A stretch of 6,144 nt of DNA from Desulfobulbaceae bacterium (GCA_026990725.1 JALXCX010000210.1:1-6144), one strand, 5' to 3'. Shown: positions 1 through 5,787, counted from the stretch's first letter. Made by a program: numbers and translations. Notes: generated from the sequence alone by a model not told the origin.

Positions 1-472
1 CCGAGTAGGAGCCTGCACCACCCTCGCCAAACTGGATGTTGGACTCCGGGTTGAGCCTGCGCTCTGTTATAAAATGCTCCACATCAACAGAGCGCTCTTC
101 AATTGTTTTTCCCCGCTCAAAGATAAGTGGTTTGAGCCCGTATTGAAGCAGTTCCAGGGCGGCAAACATCCCGGCAGGCCCAAAACCGATTACAATGGGC
201 CGGGTGTTTTTTTGTATTTTTGTATACCTTGGGCAAGGTTCTGTGTAGCAGGTGAATCCCTGTTTGTTGGGGTAGTCTTCCGGAACCTCCACGGCCAGCG
301 ACAGGATATAATAAAACTGGCTCCTGTCTTTCAGATCAAGCGCTTTGCCAAGAATTTTTACAACAGTTATCTGACCGGCAGCAAGGGCCAACCTGGCCGA
401 AGCCTTTTGCAGATACGTTTGTATCTTGTCCTGTTCCAGAGGAATGCGAAGGTTATGAATAATCAGCCGCAC
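1..472 (-). CDS. FAD-dependent oxidoreductase, N-terminal part (runs off the left edge)
   Basis: The visible 157 residues are the N-terminal part of a predicted cytosolic flavoprotein of the uncharacterised FAD-dependent dehydrogenase family (COG2509-like). A small N-terminal domain (about residues 1-90) is followed by the dinucleotide-binding Rossmann motif GFGPAG at residues 96-101, with an acidic residue ending the second strand (LIFERG, about 116-121). The family motif NIQFGEGGAGSYS follows at about 145-157. The substrate is not known for this family. The start is a GTG at 472: an in-frame stop lies only eight codons upstream, and the reading VRLIIHNLRIPL fits the usual start of such proteins. 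A weak GGA lies upstream, so the start is likely but not certain. It lies 75 bp downstream of the glpD remnant on the same strand. The C-terminus is outside the window. Confidence 0.88.
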   Translation of the reverse strand, partial: MRLIIHNLRIPLEQDKIQTYLQKASARLALAAGQITVVKILGKALDLKDRSQFYYILSLAVEVPEDYPNKQGFTCYTEPCPRYTKIQKNTRPIVIGFGPAGMFAALELLQYGLKPLIFERGKTIEERSVDVEHFITERRLNPESNIQFGEGGAGSYS

Positions 473-547
473 GGTTTTTGTTTTTCCGTATTTTCATGTT
501 TTTGTATTGTTTGCATTTATTCTTCTGCGTGTTTTGGAAGGAGTTGA

Positions 548-790
548 TCAGTTGTTTAAAAGGGTACAGTCTTCCAGGAAATAGCCCTTGGCAAGTGCGG
601 TAAATTCCTCTACCTGGTCCCTTTGCCAGGCATCATTTCTGCCCAGTTCGTCAGCCAGTATTGCCGCCACTGTCGGTGCCATGTCAATAGCAGCCCGGGC
701 ATCAAGAAATAAAGCTCTTTGCCGTCTGGCAAGAATGTCTTCCACGGTTCTTGCCATTTCATGTCGGATCGACCATAAACACGGGGACAT
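548..790 (-). pseudogene. glpD: glpD remnant: C-terminal end of glycerol-3-phosphate dehydrogenase
   Basis: The 80-codon open frame reads like the extreme C-terminus of FAD-linked glycerol-3-phosphate dehydrogenase (GlpD, DAO C-terminal helical domain). Recognisable stretches are SIRHEMARTVEDILARR, ALFLDARAAI, and a tail resembling the usual ...EFxxLAxGY ending. Intact GlpD proteins are about 500-560 residues, so this is only the last ~15 percent. Family likeness begins near the Trp codon at about 775. The frame meets a TGA a few codons upstream of the ATG at 790. I could not find the FAD-binding N-terminal part between 790 and 990 in any minus-strand frame. The remaining segment has no internal stops or frameshifts, suggesting a fairly recent deletion or rearrangement. 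An independent short protein made from the ATG at 790 cannot be excluded, but it would lack the FAD site. Confidence 0.8.
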
Positions 791-923
791 GATACTATTT
801 ATCTTGCAAGAGAAGAAAGGTCATATGTGCCCTGGTATATCATGACAAGTATTGGAAAAACACGACCCGCAATATTTGATTCTTTGTTTGCAGAGGGCCT
901 TTACAATAATACAAGAAGTGAGG

Positions 924-960
924 CCGCCGATTACTGGCAGGTGTGCTCAGTAATCGGCGG
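924..960 (-). terminator. Perfect 13-bp hairpin downstream of the HPP gene
   Basis: CCGCCGATTACTG at 924-936 is exactly complementary to CAGTAATCGGCGG at 948-960, with an 11-nt loop. It lies 31 bp past the stop codon of the HPP-family gene, in the right place to end the CBS-HPP transcript or protect its 3' end. Neither strand has a U-tract directly after the stem, so it is not a textbook intrinsic terminator. It may instead be a 3'-end stabilising stem or a repeat-type palindrome. Confidence 0.45.
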
Positions 961-991
961 GACAAAAAATGTTTGAATAATGAGCAATCTT

Positions 992-1531
992 TTAAAACCA
1001 GAATTCAGGGTACCTTCTTGTTTTAGGGATGTTGTTAACCAGCAGGGCAACAATAAGCATGACAAAGGCACCAAGTCCGGCTGGTATCAGGGCATACAGG
1101 TAGCCAAGTGCGTGAACTTTCTGGCTTCCAATGACGGCAATAAGGGCTGTTGCCCCTCCAGGTGGATGCAGGGTTTTGGTGGCGTGCATAACGGCAATGG
1201 CTGTGGCAACACTCATCGATGATGCCAGCCACATGTGGCCACTGAGAAGGTGATAAAAAAAGACTCCGATAATCCCCGAGATAATATGACCGCCCATCAG
1301 ATTTCTGGGTTGGGCCAGCGGGCTTTTGATTGCCCCGTAAATAAGAACAGCCGAAGCACCGAATGAGCCGATGATCATGACTAGATCCGTTTCTGCAAGC
1401 AGGTTATAATTGAGCGCTGCAACAGCAGATATTCCCAGGAAAGCACCTATCCATGACCAGAAAATTTCCGAAAGACTAACTCGGGGTGGACTCTTGGTCG
1501 ATCCTTTCATCTTGTTAAAATAGTTTTGCAT
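992..1531 (-). CDS. HPP-family integral membrane protein
   Basis: A 179-residue membrane protein of the HPP family (Pfam HPP). The signature LHPPGGATAL lies at residues 121-130, preceded by the conserved loop SPLAQPRNLMGGH (70-82). About five hydrophobic segments are visible (roughly 23-44, 50-66, 83-97, 126-146 and 148-167). Plant and cyanobacterial HPP proteins have been linked to nitrite transport; the substrate here is unknown. The open frame extends to 1651, but that would overlap the upstream CBS gene by 83 bp and add a poorly family-like leader. The ATG at 1531 leaves a 37-bp gap and has ACGGAT upstream, so I chose it; ATG at 1510 is possible but has no Shine-Dalgarno sequence. It is almost certainly co-transcribed with the CBS protein, which may gate or regulate it. 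Confidence 0.9.
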   Translation of the reverse strand: MQNYFNKMKGSTKSPPRVSLSEIFWSWIGAFLGISAVAALNYNLLAETDLVMIIGSFGASAVLIYGAIKSPLAQPRNLMGGHIISGIIGVFFYHLLSGHMWLASSMSVATAIAVMHATKTLHPPGGATALIAVIGSQKVHALGYLYALIPAGLGAFVMLIVALLVNNIPKTRRYPEFWF

Positions 1532-1568
1532 GATTAATCCGTGGAAAATAATTTGGGGACAATTTTTT

Positions 1569-2183
1569 TTATGAAAAATCGCCAATAAGTGAGTTATGGA
1601 CAATATCTTCTCTGGAAACAATGCCGACCAGAAGGCCTTGTGCGTCAACAACTGGCACCCGGTTTATTCCTTTTTCTTTCAGCAGAGAGCGTATTTCCTG
1701 TAAATTTGCAGTGGCGGGTACTGTCACGGCCGGTGAGGTCATGACATCATGAACATGTTGATCCCGGATTGCCTGTGCGGCACAGCCTTTTGCCTTTAGG
1801 CACTGGGCCACCACATCCATAAATGAGTTTTCCTCACTTCCAGCCATCCTGGTAAGAATGTCTCTTTCAGACAAGACCCCTATAACCTGGTCGCGATCAT
1901 CCACCACCGGGACACCGGAAACCTTTTGGGCGGCCAGCAAATCTGCAGCATCCTGGATAGACATTGAAGGCGGCGCTGTCACCACTTCTCTGGTCATAAT
2001 ATCAGATGCTTTTACCGATTCGACTATTTTTTGGATAGCCTGTTGGTAAACGACGAGGTACAGGTCTTTAAAGTCACCGGGGGTAATGTCCAGATAGCCT
2101 GGTATTTCCTTCATGGCATCATAAATATCCTGATCAGACAGTGCCAGAGGCGGGGAGTTTGTCATTGGTTTTTGTTTGGTCAT
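1569..2183 (-). CDS. Tandem CBS-domain protein
   Basis: A soluble 204-residue protein with two CBS domains, at about residues 58-113 (ASDIMTREVVTAPP ... VSGVPVVDDRDQVIGVLSERDI) and 143-196 (VHDVMTSPAVTVPA ... INRVPVVDAQGLLVGIVSREDI). A paired CBS (Bateman) module typically binds adenine nucleotides or similar ligands and acts as a sensor on a partner. The first ~55 residues form a short N-terminal region ahead of the domains and contain no recognised catalytic motif. The start at 2183 is supported by AAGGGA eight bases upstream; a second Met at codon 7 is less well placed. It is the first gene of a two-gene unit with the HPP membrane protein, and many HPP proteins carry CBS domains in the same chain. 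I infer that it regulates the HPP protein. Confidence 0.92.
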   Translation of the reverse strand: MTKQKPMTNSPPLALSDQDIYDAMKEIPGYLDITPGDFKDLYLVVYQQAIQKIVESVKASDIMTREVVTAPPSMSIQDAADLLAAQKVSGVPVVDDRDQVIGVLSERDILTRMAGSEENSFMDVVAQCLKAKGCAAQAIRDQHVHDVMTSPAVTVPATANLQEIRSLLKEKGINRVPVVDAQGLLVGIVSREDIVHNSLIGDFS

Positions 2184-2204
2184 CGTCTTTTCCCTTAAGC
2201 AAAA

Positions 2205-2217
2205 TGTAACTATTCAG
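2205..2217 (+). repeat. Third copy of the palindrome end sequence
   Basis: TGTAACTATTCAG differs at one base from the left end of the 112-bp element (TGTAACTGTTCAG at 2250-2262). It has the same orientation and lies 45 bp to its left, between that element and the CBS start. It could be a second terminus from a nested or decayed insertion, or a repeated protein-binding site. Confidence 0.4.
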
Positions 2218-2218
2218 G

Positions 2219-2237
2219 TATCAGCACAATGCTGGTA
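2219..2237. promoter_or_regulatory. Dyad upstream of the CBS-HPP unit
   Basis: TATCAGCA and TGCTGGTA flank CAA, giving seven of eight matched positions. The dyad ends about 35 bp upstream of the CBS start codon, where an operator or 5'-leader hairpin would sit. I could not place a convincing -35/-10 pair next to it, so a regulatory role is only suggested by position. Confidence 0.25.
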
Positions 2238-2248
2238 AAACCTGTGGC

Positions 2249-2360
2249 CTGTAACTGTTCAGATGTGCTCCATAGTACGGTAAGCAGGCCAACGAACTAT
2301 AGCCCGTCTATGTGAGACGGCCTGATCGGCGCACTATGGGGTGCGGCTGAACAGTTACAG
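2249..2360. repeat. 112-bp palindromic element with TGTAACTGTTCAG ends (MITE-like)
   Basis: CTGTAACTGTTCAG (2249-2262) is exactly inverted as CTGAACAGTTACAG (2347-2360). Pairing continues imperfectly inward (CCATAGT about 2270-2276 against ACTATGG about 2333-2339). The centre has its own hairpin, CCGTCT/AGACGG (2304-2320). Terminal inverted repeats around a non-coding core are typical of miniature inverted-repeat elements. The ends begin GTAA once the first bases are trimmed, as is common for IS66-family termini, but that link is tentative. I see no flanking target duplication. Confidence 0.55.
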
Positions 2361-2596
2361 AAAAATGAAGCCTATACACGGTATTTATCAGGCCGGAGAA
2401 ACATGGAATGTGGATTGTTTTGGCTCCAAAATACTGCCCCTTGAAGCATATTCTTTTTTGGTACGTCCATTTACTGCAGTTTAGTTTAGCGTAATAAGTC
2501 ATTTTCTGAAAAGAATAAGTCTAATTATCACTTTTGTCCATGCGTAGACATGGTTTTGTGGATAAAATATTTTCAGGCTCAATCTGTCCAGCATAG

Positions 2597-2656
2597 CTGA
2601 CTAGTGTCTGTCCAAAAATAGCCTTTTTGCCCGATTTCTGGACAGACACTGACTAA
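2597..2656. repeat. 44-bp inverted-repeat element framed by a short direct repeat
   Basis: TGTCTGTCCA (2605-2614) is exactly inverted as TGGACAGACA (2639-2648), with partial pairing continuing inward (AAAAT against ATTTC). Immediately outside, CTGACTAG (2597-2604) and CTGACTAA (2649-2656) form a direct repeat matching at seven of eight positions, as a target-site duplication would. The core is 24 bp and non-coding. It may be an internally deleted insertion sequence or a very short MITE. A plain regulatory hairpin with a chance flanking repeat is the alternative. Confidence 0.5.
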
Positions 2657-2768
2657 GTTTACCAACCTCAACAAACAACGAAAGATTGCAGCAGCACGGT
2701 AGATCAGGAGACAGTGGGACTTTCATCTCAACATTGCAGGAGCATCCCGTTGGACTTCATTCCCGTTC

Positions 2769-2797
2769 TTGACATTAAACAAGGAACGGTTTACATG
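2769..2797 (+). promoter_or_regulatory. Probable arsR promoter
   Basis: A perfect -35 box TTGACA (2769-2774) is followed after 17 bp by TACATG (2792-2797), a weak -10 match. The predicted transcription start falls in or next to the dyad at 2803-2822, about 35 bp before the arsR ATG. The arrangement suits autorepression by ArsR. Confidence 0.5.
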
Positions 2798-2802
2798 TTT
2801 TT

Positions 2803-2822
2803 ATATCGACTTATGACGATAT
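2803..2822. promoter_or_regulatory. Candidate ArsR operator
   Basis: ATATCG (2803-2808) and CGATAT (2817-2822) form a perfect dyad with an 8-bp spacer, overlapping the expected transcription start of arsR. ArsR/SmtB repressors bind AT-rich imperfect dyads at or near their own promoters and release when metal or metalloid binds. Assignment rests on position and symmetry, not on a match to a proven site. Confidence 0.5.
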
Positions 2823-2840
2823 GAAGAGAAGGTGTGAGAA

Positions 2841-3185
2841 ATGAAACGTTTTATTCGTGTTATGAAGGCCCTGTCTGACCCCAGTCGGGTCAGGCTTATA
2901 AAAATACTTGAACACAAGCCACTCTGTGTTTGCGAACTGCAGAATCTTGTCGGCCTGGCCCAATCAACAGTTTCCAAGCATATGAGAATATTGGAAGAAG
3001 CCGGTCTTGTTGATTTTAACAAGGAGGGCTCCTGGATTATTTATCGTTTAACACGGGGAGAAGAGTCTGAATATGCCCGGGTTATGCTGGAAAATCTTCA
3101 AGATTGGCTGTCTGATGACGAAATTTTGCAGGACATGATAGCTCGACTACCGCAGGTGGATCGTGAAAGAATTTGCGTTGTCTGA
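2841..3185 (+). CDS. arsR: ArsR/SmtB-family metalloregulatory repressor
   Basis: A 114-residue winged-helix repressor, the usual size for the family. It shows the ArsR opening MKALSDPSRVRLIKIL, the metal-site motif PLCVCEL at residues 27-33 (Cys29, Cys31, matching the ELCVCDL thiolate site of As(III)-sensing ArsR), and the recognition helix QSTVSKHMRILEEAGLV at 41-57. The wing (about 60-70, KEGSWIIYRL) follows. A further Cys112 near the C-terminus could add a ligand. The start is supported by GAAGGTG ahead of the ATG. It is expected to repress its own transcription through the dyad at 2803-2822. No arsenite pump, arsenate reductase or other target gene lies downstream; the next gene is convergent. 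It therefore acts elsewhere or is a leftover of an ars operon. The metal specificity is inferred. Confidence 0.93.
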   Translation: MKRFIRVMKALSDPSRVRLIKILEHKPLCVCELQNLVGLAQSTVSKHMRILEEAGLVDFNKEGSWIIYRLTRGEESEYARVMLENLQDWLSDDEILQDMIARLPQVDRERICVV

Positions 3186-3209
3186 TTCCTGATAAGGGGC
3201 AGGCGAGTT

Positions 3210-3320
3210 GTGTCCGGGATGAAACTTCTTACCATGCAGATGGCTGCCGGGTGGCTTGGACTGCGGGTTTTTAAGTTTTGTCAATGTGTGGATGAGGAAG
3301 ATGGTTTTTTTGAATTATGA
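3210..3320 (+). CDS. Possible 36-codon ORF after arsR
   Basis: A short frame starts at GTG 3210 with AGGCGAG close upstream (or at ATG 3219) and ends with TGA at 3318-3320. Its 3' end overlaps the stop codon of the convergent kinase gene by six bases. The peptide (start VSGMKLLTMQMAAGWLGL, tail rich in acidic residues) has a CxC pair but resembles no family I recognise. It is 24 bp after arsR and could be co-transcribed. It is short enough to be chance. Confidence 0.15.
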   Translation: MSGMKLLTMQMAAGWLGLRVFKFCQCVDEEDGFFEL

Positions 3321-5207
3321 TTGGTAATAATTTGCTGCCAGTTTGCCGAAGACCGCAGTGAAATTTTCAGGTATAAAAGGCTTGGTCAGATAATCATCCA
3401 TGCCGGCGGCCAGACATTCTTTATTGTCATCACTCATGGCGTTGGCTGTTACGGCAATCACCGGCAAATGCCGCCCGCCCAGAACCCGGATTAGTTTCGT
3501 GGCCAGCGTATTGTTTATCCCCTTGACAGGGGCTCCCGTCTCGGCCGCACGGATGATCCGGGTTGTTGTTAGACCGTCCATCTCAGGCATCTGAACATCC
3601 ATCAGTATCACATCAAATCGTTGTTTATTACAGGCCAGAACCTCCAGGGCTTTGAGGCCGTCATTTGCTTCAATAATGGAGTGGTTATTCTTTTTTAGAA
3701 TCATGCGAGCCAGAACCAGGTTGGCCGGATTATCCTCGACCAGCAGAATATTGAGAGGGGGAAGCGCTTTGTGGTTGTCAAGTACCTGCGGTTGTTGTTT
3801 GGGGAGATCAGCAGGGTCGCAAATATGCACAGGAATAGTAAAGGTAAAAGTACTGCCCTTGCCCAGAGTGCTGACAACCTGTATGTCACCTCCCATCAAC
3901 TGACACAGTTGTCTGCAAATAGCCAGCCCCAGACCTGTTCCGGAAAATTTTCTGGTAGAACTGGTATCTTCCTGGGCAAATTTATTAAAGATGTGTTCAA
4001 GGTTTTCAGCGGCAATGCCGATACCTGTGTCCTGCAGTTGAAAACGCAGATTCAGCGCGTCATCTTTGCCATTGTGGCAATCAACCAGAAGTGAGATGCT
4101 TCCTTTTTCTGTAAATTTAATACTGTTACTCAATAAATTAAGTAGAATTTGCCGCAGTCTCAGAGGGTCACCAATTATTGCCTGAGGCAGGTCAGGTGCC
4201 AGAGTGGAGGACAATACGACTTTGTTCGTCCTATTTTCTAAAATTACACGGACGGTTTTTATGCAGGCCTTAATTGTGGCCTGGAGATCAAATGGGCGTT
4301 TGTCAATTTTTAGTTCTCCAGCCTCTATTTTAGAGAAATCAAGAATATCATTGATCAGGGATAAAAGGTTTTCTGAAGAGTTGGAAATCATCTTCAAGTG
4401 AGATCGCATTTCCGGGTTCATGTCATCCTCAAGGGCCAGGCGGGTTCGGCCGATAATAGAGTTCATGGGGGTGCGGATTTCATGACTCATGTTGGCCAGA
4501 AAATCACTTTTTGATTTGTTGGCCTTTTTTTCATTTTTTACTGCTGATTCGAGCTGGTTAATCAGTTCTTCATTGGTGCATTGTAAAATCAGGCTGTTAA
4601 CTAGTGCCCGGTGCTGCTGTTGACTGATCCAGAGGGTGAATGGCCAGAAGACCATGATCATGATTGCGTATCTGTCAAATCCTGGAAGAGGGGAGTTAAA
4701 CATCCTGAAAAAGAGCATTACAGGAAATGGCGATATGTAGAGCACAAGAGCCAGCTGGTTCATGCAGAGTGCTGTGGAAGCAATAAAAATAGTGCCGACC
4801 ATGATAAAGGTAACAAAGATTGCCGCATGCAGGTTGGTCATAATGTTGGGCAGGCAGGCCAGAAGGCTCCAGGAAATGCCGAGTAGCCCGGTGAAAATCA
4901 GGTAGAGGGTAACTAAACGGTTTATTTGTTTAGAGGAATTACCGTAGTGTTTAAACAGAAGATAGACCGCAATTCGGCAGATTGACAAAAAAATCATCAG
5001 GGCAAACCACGCCAGAAGATATTGAGTCGGCACCACTGAACGGAGCAGAAAAATAATGACCAGACTACCGGTAATAACAAAAAAATTGGGTGTGAGCGAC
5101 CTGGCAAAAAGGAGCTGGATCAACTCCCGTCTAACCCGGTCATTTATCAGCGTTTTCGATATATGAGAACGGGGAGAGGAGGCAAAACTCGTGGAGGAGG
5201 GCTTCAT
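3315..5207 (-). CDS. Membrane-bound hybrid sensor histidine kinase with receiver domain
   Basis: A 630-residue inner-membrane hybrid kinase. After a short cytoplasmic N-terminus come about six hydrophobic segments (near 42-58, 63-85, 99-120, 127-146, 150-170, 181-196) with short loops and no large periplasmic domain. A coiled-coil linker (about 205-234) leads to HisKA with the phospho-acceptor His242 in FLANMSHEIRTPMN. The HATPase domain has N-box Asn361 (NLLSNSIKF), G1 DTGIGI from Asp393 and G2 SGTGLGL (about 422-428). A C-terminal receiver (about 486-625) carries acidic Glu491/Asp492, phospho-acceptor Asp537 (LMDVQMPEMDG), Thr587 and Lys609. All catalytic residues are present. The receiver has a ~20-residue insertion (about 556-580) before its fourth strand. 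ATG 5207 is preferred to the adjacent TTG 5210. No output regulator lies nearby, so the signal and target are unknown. Confidence 0.93.
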   Translation of the reverse strand: MKPSSTSFASSPRSHISKTLINDRVRRELIQLLFARSLTPNFFVITGSLVIIFLLRSVVPTQYLLAWFALMIFLSICRIAVYLLFKHYGNSSKQINRLVTLYLIFTGLLGISWSLLACLPNIMTNLHAAIFVTFIMVGTIFIASTALCMNQLALVLYISPFPVMLFFRMFNSPLPGFDRYAIMIMVFWPFTLWISQQQHRALVNSLILQCTNEELINQLESAVKNEKKANKSKSDFLANMSHEIRTPMNSIIGRTRLALEDDMNPEMRSHLKMISNSSENLLSLINDILDFSKIEAGELKIDKRPFDLQATIKACIKTVRVILENRTNKVVLSSTLAPDLPQAIIGDPLRLRQILLNLLSNSIKFTEKGSISLLVDCHNGKDDALNLRFQLQDTGIGIAAENLEHIFNKFAQEDTSSTRKFSGTGLGLAICRQLCQLMGGDIQVVSTLGKGSTFTFTIPVHICDPADLPKQQPQVLDNHKALPPLNILLVEDNPANLVLARMILKKNNHSIIEANDGLKALEVLACNKQRFDVILMDVQMPEMDGLTTTRIIRAAETGAPVKGINNTLATKLIRVLGGRHLPVIAVTANAMSDDNKECLAAGMDDYLTKPFIPENFTAVFGKLAANYYQS

Positions 5208-5244
5208 CAATAATTATCCAAAACGGAAATGTTTTTCTGTAGAA

Positions 5245-5358
5245 TCAGCAAACGGCATAAACCCTTGAGGACGGATCAAACGCCTTCGTTGGTAGTTCAA
5301 GAATACTTTCATTATAAAGCTGCCAGAAACCAACAACAAGAAAAACAATGCCCTGCAT
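5245..5358 (-). CDS. Possible small hydrophobic ORF upstream of the kinase
   Basis: From ATG 5358 a 37-residue peptide begins MQGIVFLVVGFWQLYNES, resembling a single membrane segment, and ends 37 bp before the kinase start. The frame stays open upstream to about 5439 without another ATG or GTG. I see no Shine-Dalgarno sequence before the ATG. The best promoter candidate (5311-5338) lies inside it, which argues against a real gene. I do not recognise it. Confidence 0.15.
   Translation of the reverse strand: MQGIVFLVVGFWQLYNESILELPTKAFDPSSRVYAVC
5311..5338 (-). promoter_or_regulatory. Candidate promoter of the histidine kinase
   Basis: Read on the minus strand, a perfect -10 box TATAAT (5316 to 5311) is preceded after 16 bp by TTGTTG (5338 to 5333), a weak -35. 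Transcription would start near 5304, giving a ~97-nt leader before the kinase ATG. Confidence 0.4.
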
Positions 5359-5402
5359 GTAAAAAAGTCTTGTGAGCTTTTTTAAAGGAGAGAATAAATA
5401 AA

Positions 5403-5462
5403 ATGGATATGCAGGTCGATAGCCGTCAGGAAGAATTATTTACGCGTATTTGCGGAAAATAG
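5403..5462 (+). CDS. Possible 19-codon ORF with Shine-Dalgarno
   Basis: AAAGGAG (5384-5390) precedes ATG 5403 by a rather long 12 nt. The frame encodes 19 residues (MDMQVDSRQEELFTRICGK) and ends at TAG 5460-5462. A weak plus-strand terminator-like stem lies at 5585-5611. It might be a leader peptide, the broken start of a lost gene, or chance; nothing downstream on this strand needs a leader. Confidence 0.12.
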   Translation: MDMQVDSRQEELFTRICGK

Positions 5463-5495
5463 TTCACCCGATTAGGTGTCAGATTTAGAATTAAA

Positions 5496-5532
5496 AAAAC
5501 AAGGATACCATTGATGGCTAGCAATGGTATCC
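5496..5532 (-). terminator. Intrinsic terminator on the minus strand
   Basis: GGATACCATTG (5503-5513) and CAATGGTATCC (5522-5532) form a perfect 11-bp stem with an 8-nt loop. On the minus strand it is followed by TTGTTTTTTT, a proper U-tract. It would end transcripts from the outer-membrane gene and insulate the kinase, but it sits 255 bp past that gene's stop codon, leaving a long transcribed 3' stretch. Confidence 0.75.
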
Positions 5533-5568
5533 ACAGCATCAGATCAAGGATGACGGGGCATCAGATAG

Positions 5569-5787
5569 TTAGAATATCCCGACTGGTGAAACCAGTTGCT
5601 TCACCGTTTTTACCAGGGAAGCACCTATGAAAGCTTTCGGGTTTAGAATGGCTTGACTCTTTTGAAAATTGTCGGCAAGTGCCTGCTCCTTCAAGCAGCA
5701 AGGGATCAATCCGTATTCAGCAACAAACACAACATGAATCGATAACAGATTTGAGCAGTGGAATATCTCATGCCCGGTTATCTCCGA
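5569..5787 (-). other. 72-codon open stretch in frame after the outer-membrane gene stop
   Basis: After the TAG stop of the outer-membrane gene the same frame stays open for 72 codons to TAA at 5569-5571. It includes protein-like text such as AEYGLIPCCLKEQALADN and GASLVKTVKQLVSPVGIF. The only in-frame conventional starts are weak (GTG at 5730, with no Shine-Dalgarno sequence). The upstream protein ends in Phe as an outer-membrane protein should, so readthrough is unlikely to be needed. It may be a fragment of a lost gene, part of a repeat, or chance. I do not recognise it. Confidence 0.2.

Larger units (their letters stand above)
2184..2840. other. Gene-free, repeat-rich intergenic region (657 bp)
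   Basis: This stretch lies between the divergently transcribed CBS gene and arsR. Open frames here are short and look random; the longest (2308-2502, minus) begins inside the palindromic element and resembles no family I know. The contents I can support are a dyad near 2219-2237, the large palindrome at 2249-2360, the small palindrome at 2597-2656, and the arsR promoter and operator at the right end. I see nothing specific in 2361-2596 or 2657-2768. Confidence 0.6.
5208..5787. other. Region without a firm gene between the kinase and the outer-membrane gene (580 bp)
   Basis: This holds a likely kinase promoter (5311-5338), a minus-strand intrinsic terminator (5496-5532), two doubtful short frames (5245-5358 minus, 5403-5462 plus) and a 72-codon in-frame open stretch right after the outer-membrane gene (5569-5787). 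On the plus strand, GGTGAA/TTCACC (5585-5605) is followed by G and five Ts, a weak terminator-like structure with no clear gene to serve. Confidence 0.5.

Noticed and set aside
74..547. Long plus-strand open frame (157 codons) opposite the FAD oxidoreductase
   Set aside because: The opposite strand gives a clear flavoprotein with two family motifs; this frame has no family likeness and no ribosome-binding site.
842..976. 44-codon plus-strand frame crossing the 13-bp hairpin
   Set aside because: No Shine-Dalgarno sequence, no recognisable motif, and the coding frame would have to include the perfect palindrome; likely chance.
1532..1651. N-terminal extension of the HPP protein to 1651
   Set aside because: It would overlap the CBS gene by 83 bp and adds 40 residues not resembling the family; ATG 1531 is the better start.
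2308..2502. 64-codon minus-strand frame in the intergenic region
   Set aside because: It ends inside the palindromic element and shows no motif or plausible ribosome-binding site.
2184..2840. CRISPR array or tRNA in the gene-free stretch
   Set aside because: Repeats are few, palindromic and not evenly spaced, and no cloverleaf with a T-loop GTTCRANYC was found.
5361..5383. AAAAAAG/CTTTTTT hairpin as a terminator
   Set aside because: The stem is nearly all A-T with a 9-nt loop and would be too unstable to terminate transcription.
5569..5660. Possible riboswitch (c-di-GMP type) around the GACTGGTGAAACCAGT stem
   Set aside because: I compared it with the class I consensus from memory on both strands and could not match the conserved core; there is also no suitable gene downstream.
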